Below are positions 9,766 through 18,961 of a stretch of 64,000 bases of DNA, in pieces. The stretch's first letter is position 1, and every line of letters begins with the position of its first letter. The stretch is from Thalassospira lohafexi (lineage in GTDB: Bacteria > Pseudomonadota > Alphaproteobacteria > Rhodospirillales > Thalassospiraceae). The stretch lies in assembly GCF_002844275.1 (NCBI RefSeq), contig NZ_NXGX01000007.1, positions 1 to 64,000 on the forward strand, in the 5' to 3' direction. The translations under genes and the position numbers were made by a program. Below the pieces are notes generated by a model that saw nothing but the letters and a program-made list of their open reading frames with translations, did no database searches and was not told where the DNA came from.

Positions 9766-12327
9766 CTAGCTGCGCGGTTTGAGGTTTTCCGGATCGTAGA
9801 GCGGCGTGTAGCCAATTCCTACGACCTCGACCGGATAGATCTCGTCGAAGTAGGAGACGTTCAGTTTGCGACCTTCCTGACAATAGTCCCATGGCAAATA
9901 GGCAAGGGCGATGTTTTTGCCGATGCTGGGGCCAAAGGCGATGGAGGTCGTATAGGAACGACGACCAAGTTCATCGATCAGGGTTTCGCCGGTTTCGGGT
10001 TCCATGACCGGAAGGTTACCCACCGGATAACGTGCGACACCTTGTGCGTCGACATTGTCGGTCATGACAAGGGTACACAGCATTGCTGGTTGATGTTCGC
10101 GTTCACGATATTCGACGTGCTTTGCCTTGCCGCAGAAATCGGCTTCCTTGACCTTCGGGCGGGCAAGGGCTGCTTCGAGAAGATTGTACTGGGTGTGCAG
10201 ATCGGCGTTTTGCAGACGGAGTGACTTTTCCAAGCGGCGCGAGTTGGCATAGGTTTCAACACCAACGGCCATCACACCGATCTCGCGCAACGCATCCCAG
10301 ACGGCAAGGCCGTCTTCATAGCGCATATGCAGTTCCCACCCTTGCTCCCCAACATAGGAAATACGGAAGGCCGTGACGGTTTTGCCGGCAATCTGGATTT
10401 GACGGATTGCGGCGAACGGGAAGGCGTCGATGTTTAATTCATCGGGGTTTTTAACGACTTTCTGCAGGTTCTCGCGTGCGTTCGGTCCCCAGATGCCAAT
10501 GGTTGTGAATTTCTCGGTGACATCGGTAATGGTGACATCAAGCCCCTTATCCATCGCAACGCGGCGCATGTGGATCAGGTCACGTGGACCGGCATCCGCA
10601 CCGTTCACCAGACGGCAGCGGTCTTCCATACGAAACATGGTAAAGTCCGCACGCACGTTGCCGTCTTCATCAAGCATATGGGTATAGATACCCTTGCCGA
10701 TATTGGCATCGCCGCCAACTTTGGCCGCGCAGAGCCATTCCATGAGTTCAACATGGTCGGGGCCTTCGATTTCGGTCATATGGAAATGCGACAGGTTAAT
10801 GATGCCGCAATCGTCGCTCATGGCGAGCTGTTCGGCATTGGAAACGCGCCAGAAGTGGCGGGTATCCCACTCGTTTTCGCGCACCGGAACACGGTCGGCA
10901 TATTTTTCAAGCAGATGTTCGTTCGACGCATAACCATGCGCACGTTCCCAACCGCCAAGCTCCATGAAGTATCCACCCAGTTCGACTTCGCGCTCATAGA
11001 ACGGGGAGCGACGAATGCCACGTGCATTGGCAAATGGCTCACGCGGGTGAACCGGCGGGTTATAGATCTTTTTCGCCGTCTCATAGCAACGGTCGTAGAT
11101 GTATTTTTCGTCGAGCTGGAATTCGTTGTAGCGGGCGAAATCAATTGCATGATGATCGACATGGGTGCGGCCATGGGTCATCCAGTCGGCAATGAGTTTG
11201 CCCATGCCCGGTCCGTCTTTGATCCAGATCCCAACAGCATACCACAATCCGCGCAGTTTCTGACTTTCGCCCATGGCGGGGCCACCGTCGGCCGATGATT
11301 GAAGCAGGCCGTTAAACGAATGGCTTTCGTTAAAGCCAAGCTCGGTCAGGATTGGGGTAAGCTCCATGGCGCGTTCAAGTGGTTCGATCACGTCTTCGAG
11401 TTCGAGATCGCGCTGTGACGGTGACAGGCGTGCCTGGTCCTTTTCAAGAATGTCGCGCGGATGCACAAGACGCGGGTTTTCTTCGTAGTAATATCCCCAC
11501 TCGATCTGACCGCCTTCAGTGCTTTTGGGGTCGCCCGTATCGCGCATATAGGCCGAGTTGCCCTGATCACGCAGAAGCGGCATGCCGATTTCAACGCCGG
11601 TGTTTTCAAAGGCATTGTACGGACCAAAGAACGTCAACGGATGATCGACCGGCATCACCGGTAAATCTTCGCCAGCCATTTCCGCAATCAAACGGCCCCA
11701 AAGACCGGCACAGACAACAACATGATTGGCATGGATCGTGCCACGTTCGGTCTTAACACCGATGATGCGGCCATTTTCGGTGATCAGATCAAGGGCCGAT
11801 GTGTTGGCAAACATTTGAAGTTTGCCGGTGGCAGCAGCCTGATCTATCAGTTTGCCGGCAACAGTTTGTGAGCGTGGTGTCACAAGACCAGCATCGGGGT
11901 CCCACAAAGCCCCCTGAATTTGATCTTCTTCAAGCAGCGGGAATTTTTCCTTGGCCTCGGCAGCACTGATGATTTTGACATTGGTGCCAAAAGCCTTGCT
12001 GGAATCAACGCGGCGTTTGAGTTCTGCCATGCGTTCGTCATCGCCAACACGCGCAACTTCGATGCCGCCGATGCGCGCGTAGTGGCCCATCTTTTCGTAG
12101 AAATCCATGGAATACATGGTAGTCCAACACGTCAACAGATCGTGGCTCGTCGCAAAGCAGAAGTCAGATGCATGCGCCGTGGAGCCAACGTCAGTTGGTA
12201 TGCCGGACTTATCGATACCAACAATATCGTCCCACCCGTTCTCGATCAGGTGATGGGTAACCGAAGCCCCCACGATACCGCCGAGGCCGACGATGACGAC
12301 GTTAGCCTTTTGTGGAAATGCGGCCAT
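9766..12327 (-). CDS. Dimethylglycine dehydrogenase-like FAD/THF enzyme
   Basis: Likely oxidises dimethylglycine to sarcosine, handing the one-carbon unit to THF and electrons to ETF. An N-terminal DAO flavin domain (NVVIVGLGGIVGASVTHHL) contains GSTAHASDF, where the histidine matches the covalent-FAD position of mitochondrial DMGDH. A GcvT-type folate domain occupies roughly residues 430-853. The second in-frame ATG (12327) is chosen because AAGGA is adjacent to the first ATG but 9 nt from the second. It is last in etfB-etfA-purU-dmgdh, and the ETF partner supports DMGDH. Sarcosine dehydrogenase activity is an alternative. Confidence 0.85.
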   Translation of the reverse strand: MAAFPQKANVVIVGLGGIVGASVTHHLIENGWDDIVGIDKSGIPTDVGSTAHASDFCFATSHDLLTCWTTMYSMDFYEKMGHYARIGGIEVARVGDDERMAELKRRVDSSKAFGTNVKIISAAEAKEKFPLLEEDQIQGALWDPDAGLVTPRSQTVAGKLIDQAAATGKLQMFANTSALDLITENGRIIGVKTERGTIHANHVVVCAGLWGRLIAEMAGEDLPVMPVDHPLTFFGPYNAFENTGVEIGMPLLRDQGNSAYMRDTGDPKSTEGGQIEWGYYYEENPRLVHPRDILEKDQARLSPSQRDLELEDVIEPLERAMELTPILTELGFNESHSFNGLLQSSADGGPAMGESQKLRGLWYAVGIWIKDGPGMGKLIADWMTHGRTHVDHHAIDFARYNEFQLDEKYIYDRCYETAKKIYNPPVHPREPFANARGIRRSPFYEREVELGGYFMELGGWERAHGYASNEHLLEKYADRVPVRENEWDTRHFWRVSNAEQLAMSDDCGIINLSHFHMTEIEGPDHVELMEWLCAAKVGGDANIGKGIYTHMLDEDGNVRADFTMFRMEDRCRLVNGADAGPRDLIHMRRVAMDKGLDVTITDVTEKFTTIGIWGPNARENLQKVVKNPDELNIDAFPFAAIRQIQIAGKTVTAFRISYVGEQGWELHMRYEDGLAVWDALREIGVMAVGVETYANSRRLEKSLRLQNADLHTQYNLLEAALARPKVKEADFCGKAKHVEYREREHQPAMLCTLVMTDNVDAQGVARYPVGNLPVMEPETGETLIDELGRRSYTTSIAFGPSIGKNIALAYLPWDYCQEGRKLNVSYFDEIYPVEVVGIGYTPLYDPENLKPRS

Positions 12328-12420
12328 TTTTTTCATTCCTTGTTTTCGAGACGATTATCATTGGTCGGCATTGGACAATATGTCGGGACCGATTTGACCC
12401 GGTCGCGACACTCATTTGGC

Positions 12421-13278
12421 CTATAAGGTGAAGACCACAGTGCGATGATTGTTCAGCATCACGCGACCTTCAAGGTGATATTTTACAGCACGGGCGAGAA
12501 CGCGGGCTTCAATGTCACGACCCGTGGCGACAAAATCATCAGCAGACATCGCGTGGTTTACCCGTTCTGTTTCCTGTTCAATGATCGGACCTTCATCGAG
12601 ATCAGGGGTGACATAGTGTGCCGTGGCGCCAATCAGTTTAACCCCACGGTCATAGGCCTGATGATAGGGCTTTGCGCCCTTGAACGACGGCAGGAACGAG
12701 TGATGAATATTGATGATCATGCCATAAAACTGGCTTGAAAGCTCGTTGGTCAGAACCTGCATATAGCGGGCAAGGACGACCAGCTCGGAATTGGTTTGCT
12801 TGATCAGATCGGCCAGTTTGGCTTCCTGTTCAATCTTGTTGTCCTTGTTCACCGGCATGTAATGGAACGGAATACCTTCCTGTTCGGCAACTTTGCGGGC
12901 GTCTTCGTGGTTGGAGACAATTGCAGCAACTTCCGCATCAAGCCATCCCACCTTGATTTGATAGAGCAGGTGCAGCATGGCATGGTCGAATTTCGATACC
13001 ATGATGATAATTTTCGGACGCCGCGAAACGACATCGACTTTCAGCTTCATGTTGAAGCGGTCAACCGACGGATTAAGTGTTAGAACAATTGAATCCTTGT
13101 CGATTTCTGCCGGTACACTGATCCCCACGCGAAGGAAGAACTGGTTCGTGTGTCGATCCCAGAACTGATTTGATTCGATGATATTTGCACCGCGCGACGC
13201 CAATGCAGACGTTACCGTTGCAACGATGCCCGGCTGGTCGTCACAGGCGATGCGCAGGATGTAAGAATTTTCGCTCAC
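12421..13278 (-). CDS. purU: Formyltetrahydrofolate deformylase
   Basis: Hydrolyses 10-formyl-THF to THF and formate. The N-terminal ACT domain (LRIACDDQPGIVATVTSAL) is followed by a formyltransferase-like domain with HHSFLPSFKGAKPYHQAY and the conserved ATAHYVTPDLDEGPIIEQ. Its 285 aa are full length. It lies between etfA and the DMGDH gene, so it probably regenerates THF when betaine demethylation overfills the one-carbon pool. The formate could be used by the Fds dehydrogenase at 45 kb. Confidence 0.95.
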   Translation of the reverse strand: MSENSYILRIACDDQPGIVATVTSALASRGANIIESNQFWDRHTNQFFLRVGISVPAEIDKDSIVLTLNPSVDRFNMKLKVDVVSRRPKIIIMVSKFDHAMLHLLYQIKVGWLDAEVAAIVSNHEDARKVAEQEGIPFHYMPVNKDNKIEQEAKLADLIKQTNSELVVLARYMQVLTNELSSQFYGMIINIHHSFLPSFKGAKPYHQAYDRGVKLIGATAHYVTPDLDEGPIIEQETERVNHAMSADDFVATGRDIEARVLARAVKYHLEGRVMLNNHRTVVFTL

Positions 13279-13314
13279 TGGATCAGTTCCGTTTCAATTG
13301 GGTTAAGGTGCGTC

Positions 13315-14250
13315 TCAGAGCTGACCTTCCAGCTCGGGCAGGACATCGAACAGATCTCCGACAATACCGTAATCTGCGACCTGAAAAATCGGCGCATCTT
13401 CGTCAGTGTTGATGGCGACGATGATTTTTGAGTCTTTCATGCCTGCCAGATGCTGGATCGCACCGGAAATACCACACGCGATATAAAGATCGGGGGCCAC
13501 AACCTTGCCGGTCTGACCGACCTGCAAGTCGTTTGGAGCATACCCGGCATCAACAGCCGCGCGTGATGCACCAACCGCCGCACCAAGTTTATCAGCCAAT
13601 GGGGTAATGACGGCCTTGAACTTTTCCTCGGAGCCAAGAGCACGTCCACCTGAAACAATGATCTTGGCAGATCCCAATTCCGGACGATCATTTTGCGACA
13701 GGATGTTTTCGATGAAGGATGATTTTCCGGCATCTGCCGCACCGACATCAATGCTTTTGATCGGGGCTGTAGTGCTGCCGTCTTCGGTGGCGCCAAAGCT
13801 GGATGTTCGGATGGTCATAACCTTTGTCGCATCGGTCGTTTGAACGACTTCAACAGCATTTCCCGCATAGATCGGACGTTTGAACGTATCAGGATCGACA
13901 ACGTCCATAACCTCGGAAATCTGCATCACATCAAGTAGGGCTGCGACGCGCGGCAGAATGTTTTTGCCGTTTGCGGTTGCCGCAGCAACGATGGTGTCAT
14001 AGTCCCCGCTTAGCGAGACAATGAGGCTTGCTGCGTTTTCTGCCAGTTGGTTTTCCAGTGCATCACTTTGGGCAACCAGTACAGTACGCACGCCTGAAAG
14101 CTTGGCACTTGCTTCGGCGACTGTGCTGACATCTTTGCCTGCAACCAGAATATCGATGTCACCACCGATCTTTGCCGCAGCACTCAGCGCCTTTGCGGTT
14201 TGCTCGGAGAGTGCGATGTTGTCATGCTCGGCAAAAAGAAGAATAGCCAT
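13315..14250 (-). CDS. etfA: Electron transfer flavoprotein, alpha subunit
   Basis: FAD-binding subunit of ETF, 311 aa. The C-terminal half shows the FAD-binding series [43 protein letters not shown] and [16 protein letters not shown]. It lies 20 bp after etfB. It most likely takes electrons from the adjacent dimethylglycine dehydrogenase, and possibly from acyl-CoA dehydrogenases in general. No ETF-quinone oxidoreductase gene is in the window. Confidence 0.95.
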   Translation of the reverse strand: MAILLFAEHDNIALSEQTAKALSAAAKIGGDIDILVAGKDVSTVAEASAKLSGVRTVLVAQSDALENQLAENAASLIVSLSGDYDTIVAAATANGKNILPRVAALLDVMQISEVMDVVDPDTFKRPIYAGNAVEVVQTTDATKVMTIRTSSFGATEDGSTTAPIKSIDVGAADAGKSSFIENILSQNDRPELGSAKIIVSGGRALGSEEKFKAVITPLADKLGAAVGASRAAVDAGYAPNDLQVGQTGKVVAPDLYIACGISGAIQHLAGMKDSKIIVAINTDEDAPIFQVADYGIVGDLFDVLPELEGQL

Positions 14251-14270
14251 AATTTCAATCTCCGCTTGGT

Positions 14271-15020
14271 TCAGATGACGCCAGCTTCGTTTTTAAGTTT
14301 TGCGGTCAATTCCGCAACGTTGGCGACCTTAACGCCAGCCTGACGGACAGCGGGTTCTTCAACCCGGATGACGCGCAGACGCGATGCGACAGAAACACCG
14401 AAGTCATCGGGTGTCTTCGTATCAAGCGGCTTTTTCTTGGCCTTCATGATGTTGGGAAGTGACGCGTAGCGCGGCTCGTTCAGACGCAAGTCCGCGGTTA
14501 CAATCGCCGGGAGACTGATGTTAATGGCCTGAAGACCGCCATCGACCTCTCGGGTGACTTTTGCACTGTCGCTGCCAAGTTCAAGCTTGGAAGCAAAGGT
14601 TGCCTGCGACCAGTCCAGCAGTGCCGAAAGCATTTGACCGGTTTGATTGGCATCATCATCAATGGCCTGTTTGCCAAGGATGACAAGTTCGGGTTGCTCG
14701 TCTTTTACGACGCCAGCAAGAATTTTTGCGACGCTAAGCGGCTCAACCGGCCCATCGACGGTAATCAGGATGGCGCGGTCTGCGCCCATGGCAAGGGCGG
14801 TCCGCAGCGTTTCCTGCGCTTGTGCCGGGCCGATGGAAACGGCAACAACTTCGTCTGCCTGACCATTTTCCTTCAAACGAACTGCCTCTTCGACGGCAAT
14901 CTCGTCAAACGGGTTCATCGACATTTTGACATTGGCAAGATCAACGCCGGAACCATCCGCCTTGACGCGGATTTTCACGTTGTAATCGACGACGCGCTTT
15001 ACTGGTACGAGTACCTTCAT
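14271..15020 (-). CDS. etfB: Electron transfer flavoprotein, beta subunit
   Basis: AMP-binding subunit of ETF, 249 aa. [19 protein letters not shown] opens the chain and [19 protein letters not shown] is the ETF-beta signature. Two ATG codons stand in tandem; the second (15020) is preferred because GAGAGGA is 7 nt away and the family starts M-K-V-L. It is the first gene of the etfB-etfA-purU-dmgdh operon. Confidence 0.95.
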   Translation of the reverse strand: MKVLVPVKRVVDYNVKIRVKADGSGVDLANVKMSMNPFDEIAVEEAVRLKENGQADEVVAVSIGPAQAQETLRTALAMGADRAILITVDGPVEPLSVAKILAGVVKDEQPELVILGKQAIDDDANQTGQMLSALLDWSQATFASKLELGSDSAKVTREVDGGLQAINISLPAIVTADLRLNEPRYASLPNIMKAKKKPLDTKTPDDFGVSVASRLRVIRVEEPAVRQAGVKVANVAELTAKLKNEAGVI

Positions 15021-15428
15021 CATTTTCCTCTCTATCGAAGTCCCCCGACAGAATGACCTGTCTTAGGACGACCAGCGCATCAGCCGCGGTCTGTTGTGCG
15101 TATCAAAGATTGGAAGCATTACGTGATGTAAGACTTCCGAAGGTAACATCGGTTTTGGATGTGTTTTCCCGGAAATAGGGTCAGATCAATACGTTGGAGA
15201 TCGAATATCAGGGGCGCGAATGTTCTGTGTGCAAGTTTGCGCGAAAAAGAACATGGTCCTTTAGGTTGATATGCCGAGTCCTTAGAGTTTCTCTTGGTTC
15301 CCCAATCTGGTCGTCTAGATCGCAGTTGATAATCTGGCGACTTTTTGCGCCACAAAATAGAATGTTTGCGTCAAAGTGAGATTATCGCTACGACAAAAGC
15401 AGAAACCTTGTCTGTATCGGAGGAACCG
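15021..15428. promoter_or_regulatory. Divergent control region between etfB and the GbdR-like gene
   Basis: About 400 bp without a credible gene. A dyad lies 90 bp before etfB: GGAAG (15112-15116) and TTAC (15119-15122) mirror GTAA (15128-15131) and CTTCC (15134-15138) around GTGAT. Direct repeats TTTGCGCCA (15344-15352) and TTTGCGTCA (15365-15373) lie 21 bp apart, two helical turns, just before the regulator gene. Such spacing is usual for AraC-family half-sites. Confidence 0.45.
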
Positions 15429-16475
15429 GTGCTCACGAATACGAAATTTGGTAACCAAAACACACCGCGCCTGACTGTCGGATTTATTCTGGCGAACAGG
15501 TTCACGCTTTGCGCTTTTGCCAACTTTGTTGATGTACTGCGACTGGCTGCAGACGAGGGGGATCGAAGTCGACCGATCCTGTGCAACTGGACGGTTCTTT
15601 CTGAACGGATGGACCCGATAACGTCCAGCAGCGGTATCACGGTACAACCCAAAGAACGCCTTGGCGATCCCCGACGGTTTAATTACATCGTTGTCGTCGG
15701 CGGCCTCATGGCGGAAGAGCCAAATCTTAGTCCGGCCTATCAGAAGTTTTTGCATGAAGCCGCCGCCGCTGGTGTGCCGCTTGTTGGTGTTTGTACCGGC
15801 GCGTTTCTGCTGCATGAAGCAGGGCTGCTTGATGGGTATCGCTGTTGCATAAGCTGGTTCCATCACTCCGAAGTTGTTGATCAATTTGAAGGACTTGACC
15901 CGGTTACAGAGCAGATTTTTGTTGTCGATCGGGATCGCCTTACCTGTTCGGGTGGCGTGAGTTCTGCCCATCTGGCGGCTTATCTTGTTGATAAGCATGT
16001 CGGGCGTGCACAGGCCAACAAAAGCCTTCACATCATGATCATTGATGATGCGCTTCAGGCTGAAAAACCGCAGCCGGGCATTCCGCTTGATCTGAAGACA
16101 CAAGACACGATTGTGCAGCGTGCGCTGCTCATCATGCAGCAGAACATCGACATGCCAATTTCCGTGCAGGAGATTGCGCGCAGGATGGGCAACAGCAAGC
16201 GTCAGGTCGAGCGACATTTTCGCATCAGCCTCGACACATCCCCGCAGGTTGCCTTTCTTAACATCCGCCTTGATCTGGCCCACCACCTGATCGAGAAGAG
16301 CCAGAAGTCTGTCGCCCAGATTGCCGTGGATTGCGGTTTTTGCGACTCGTCACACCTAAGCCGGATGTTCCGCCGCCGCTATGGCTGCACGCCGCAAGCA
16401 TTGCGACGGCCCTCGACTTTGGAGCCGGAATTGGCAGTCAGCAACCTGCGGTCAGATGCTACGTTTGACGGATAA
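15429..16475 (+). CDS. GlxA/AraC-family regulator, GbdR-like
   Basis: A 348-aa paralogue of the regulator at 8647. A DJ-1-like sensor (LTVGFILANRFTLCAFANFV, then VDRDRLTCSGGVSSAHLAAY) precedes an AraC DNA-binding domain (IARRMGNSKRQVERHF and AVDCGFCDSSHLSRMF). The start is GTG at 15429 because GGAGGAA stands 4 nt upstream; the frame upstream has no ribosome-binding site. It is convergent with gbcBA and divergent from etfBA. A GbdR-like activator responding to betaine or dimethylglycine is inferred from family and context. Confidence 0.85.
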   Translation: MLTNTKFGNQNTPRLTVGFILANRFTLCAFANFVDVLRLAADEGDRSRPILCNWTVLSERMDPITSSSGITVQPKERLGDPRRFNYIVVVGGLMAEEPNLSPAYQKFLHEAAAAGVPLVGVCTGAFLLHEAGLLDGYRCCISWFHHSEVVDQFEGLDPVTEQIFVVDRDRLTCSGGVSSAHLAAYLVDKHVGRAQANKSLHIMIIDDALQAEKPQPGIPLDLKTQDTIVQRALLIMQQNIDMPISVQEIARRMGNSKRQVERHFRISLDTSPQVAFLNIRLDLAHHLIEKSQKSVAQIAVDCGFCDSSHLSRMFRRRYGCTPQALRRPSTLEPELAVSNLRSDATFDG

Positions 16476-16486
16476 TTGCAAAATTG

Positions 16487-16510
16487 GCCGCACTGATGGC
16501 GGCTTCTTTG
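16487..16510 (+). terminator. Possible terminator after the GbdR-like gene
   Basis: GCCGC (16487-16491) pairs with GCGGC (16499-16503) around ACTGATG, followed by TTCTTTG. Short, but placed 12 bp after the stop codon in a convergent gap. Confidence 0.45.
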
Positions 16511-16553
16511 TCCTGAACCGTGATGAACGGCGTATGGGCGCCGGGACTGGATT

Positions 16554-17687
16554 TTACAGCTCGACCTCAACATCGGAAAGCGGTGTGGAGCAACAGATCA
16601 GGATTTTTCCCTGATCGATTTCGCGCTGACGAATGCCGCCACCATGCTGCATATCGACCTCGCCAGAGTTCAGCTTTGATTTACACGTTCCGCAAATGCC
16701 ACGCTGACACGATGACAATGGCAACAGTCCCGCTTCACGTGCGGCCGAAAGGATTGTCATGCCCGGACTGCATTCGACGACATGACCGGTTTTGCTGAAA
16801 CTTACACGGAAGGTCTGGCCACTGATTTCCGGTGCGACAGAGCTGTGCTCTTCGAACGTACCTGCCGTTTCAGCCCCGAAGTCAAAGCTTTCCTCATAGT
16901 ACTTTTCCATGTCGAACCCGGCTTCGCGCAACATGTCGCGCACACCATCCATGAAGCGGCCCGGTCCACAGCAGAAAATCTTCCGGTCCTTGAAGTCAGG
17001 TGACATCAATGACAGCATCTGCAAGCTCAGGCGCCCGCTAAAGCCCGTCCAGCTATGGCTGGCCGATGTGCTGTCGCAGGTTAGTGATACTTTTAGTCCC
17101 GGGTTCTGCGACGCCAGGAGTGAAAGTTCGTCGCGGAAAATCAGGTCGGATGGCGTACGTGCTGCATGGACGAAATGCAAATCTGTCGGTTCGGACAAAT
17201 CACATGCCGTTCTAGTCATCGACATCATTGGCGTGATGCCGCTTCCTGCGGAAATGAACAGCAGTTTTTCGTCAGATGTCGCGTCGGTGGTAAATTCGCC
17301 CCCCGGGCCCGAGACATTTACTTCCTTGCCCGGCACCATGTAATCATGAAGCCAGTTTGAGCCGGGGCCACCGGGAACACGTTTGACCGTGATTTCGAGC
17401 CGGTATGGCCGTGCCGCCGATGCAGAGATCGTATAGCAGCGCGTTACCATGCCTTCGACCGGAAGTTCGAACGTCATGAATTGTCCCGGTGAATACCGAA
17501 AGTCGCGCGGTTCGCGTCCGGAAAAGACGAACGTTTTGACGTCATGGGTTTCCTGGCGCACCTGTCGACAGACAAGAACGTCGTCATGCTCAGGATCCCA
17601 AAGCGGAACGCGGGTTGCTTCGGTCAGCATTTCTTCGCTGGGCTTATCGCCACCTTGTCCCGTCGTGGTCGTTTTGTTCGCACTCAT
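16554..17687 (-). CDS. gbcB: Glycine betaine monooxygenase reductase component
   Basis: Flavodoxin-reductase-type protein that passes electrons from NAD(P)H to the GbcA Rieske oxygenase. An N-terminal FAD domain (RCYTISASAARPYRLEITVKR), an NAD domain (LLFISAGSGITPMMSM) and a C-terminal plant-type [2Fe-2S] domain with CQRGICGTC and a distal ICCSTPL are in the expected order. Its 377 aa are typical. It overlaps gbcA by 4 bp. Reductases for carnitine or stachydrine oxygenases look alike, so the substrate rests on the dmgdh/sox neighbours. Confidence 0.88.
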   Translation of the reverse strand: MSANKTTTTGQGGDKPSEEMLTEATRVPLWDPEHDDVLVCRQVRQETHDVKTFVFSGREPRDFRYSPGQFMTFELPVEGMVTRCYTISASAARPYRLEITVKRVPGGPGSNWLHDYMVPGKEVNVSGPGGEFTTDATSDEKLLFISAGSGITPMMSMTRTACDLSEPTDLHFVHAARTPSDLIFRDELSLLASQNPGLKVSLTCDSTSASHSWTGFSGRLSLQMLSLMSPDFKDRKIFCCGPGRFMDGVRDMLREAGFDMEKYYEESFDFGAETAGTFEEHSSVAPEISGQTFRVSFSKTGHVVECSPGMTILSAAREAGLLPLSSCQRGICGTCKSKLNSGEVDMQHGGGIRQREIDQGKILICCSTPLSDVEVEL

Positions 17688-18961
17688 TCTGCGGCAATCC
17701 CGGCTTTTTGGGTGGTAGCAAAGTGGTCATCCAGACGCTTGATATACCAGTCACAGAACGCTTCTACATGTGGTTCTGTGAATGTGGAATAAGGACCCGG
17801 TTCGTAGGCCGGCTGTTGACTGCCAATCTGGGCAAGACGCACAAGTTCGGCATCCTGCACGTTGGTCATATTCCAGACATGCGTGAGGTTATCAAGATTG
17901 TAATCTTCGTTCTCATGGGCATTCTTGTGCACAAGCCATGTGGTCCGCACCAGCGTCTTATCAGGGCCGAGTGGCAAGACGGAGAATGTGACAATGTGGT
18001 CGCTCATGAAATGGTGCCACGAGTTCGGATGTGTCCAGAAACTCAGTCCGCCAAGTTTGGCGTCCGTGAACTGCCCAAGCAGCTTTTTCGATGCAACTTT
18101 GGTGTCAAGCGTATGAGATTCCCCGGCGCGCATCAGAGGCAGGCGCATCGTGCGGAAACCGGTAATGTTTGACAGATGATCTGATTCTGCTGATGGCAGG
18201 CCACATGCTTCCCAGCGCGTATGATCTGTATGAACTGCAGAAAGGTACTTGTTCACTTCCTCAGAACGACGCTGATCCATTTCATCGGGCGAGAAACCAA
18301 AGCCAAATGCTGACAACGGAACGGTGAGCTGCGGGTGATTGCCATCACAGTGATAGCATTCCCGATTGTTCTCCATCGTCAGTTTCCAGTTGCCTTCTTC
18401 GATCAGCTCCGATGTATGGGCGACCTTACAGTTGGCAATATCATGCGGTGCGAGGTAGGGCTCCATTACGCGGGCCATTTCCTCAATATCGGCAGGGGCA
18501 TCTTTCGCAAGGCAGATAAAGATCAAACCCGCGATTGAGCGCACATGCACAGTCTTGAGACCGTGGCAGCTTTTGTCAAAGCCAGCCCCCATATGTTCGG
18601 CAAGGATCAAATCGCCATCTTCGTTGTACGTCCAACCGTGATAGCGACAGACAATGTTACCAATTGTTGTGGCACGTTCGTCAATCAGCTTGGCCCCGCG
18701 GTGGCGACACACATTGTGAAAGGCGCGTATTTCCATATCGTCGCCGCGCAGCAGCAAAACCGATGTCTTATCGACCTCAACCGTCACGCAATCGCCTGGC
18801 TCGGGGAGCTCCGGCTCGACAGCGACAAAAATCCAGTGCTTGCTGAAAATCTCTTTGATATCGAGATCAAGAATTTCAGGCGAACTATAGAAAGGCGCTT
18901 CGAGGCTTTTGCCTTTTTGGCGACGGGACACAAGTTTTTGAATATCAGATAATGAATGCAT
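17684..18961 (-). CDS. gbcA: Glycine betaine monooxygenase, Rieske oxygenase component
   Basis: N-demethylates glycine betaine to dimethylglycine and formaldehyde. The Rieske ligands are in VCRHRGAKL (CxH) and VCRYHGWTY (CxxH). The mononuclear iron site is indicated by ENNRECYHCDGNH. Its 425 aa fit the RHO family. It is the first gene of gbcAB with a 665-bp untranslated region upstream. With DMGDH, SoxBDAG, GlyA and SdaA it gives a full betaine-to-pyruvate pathway. Confidence 0.9.
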   Translation of the reverse strand: MHSLSDIQKLVSRRQKGKSLEAPFYSSPEILDLDIKEIFSKHWIFVAVEPELPEPGDCVTVEVDKTSVLLLRGDDMEIRAFHNVCRHRGAKLIDERATTIGNIVCRYHGWTYNEDGDLILAEHMGAGFDKSCHGLKTVHVRSIAGLIFICLAKDAPADIEEMARVMEPYLAPHDIANCKVAHTSELIEEGNWKLTMENNRECYHCDGNHPQLTVPLSAFGFGFSPDEMDQRRSEEVNKYLSAVHTDHTRWEACGLPSAESDHLSNITGFRTMRLPLMRAGESHTLDTKVASKKLLGQFTDAKLGGLSFWTHPNSWHHFMSDHIVTFSVLPLGPDKTLVRTTWLVHKNAHENEDYNLDNLTHVWNMTNVQDAELVRLAQIGSQQPAYEPGPYSTFTEPHVEAFCDWYIKRLDDHFATTQKAGIAAE

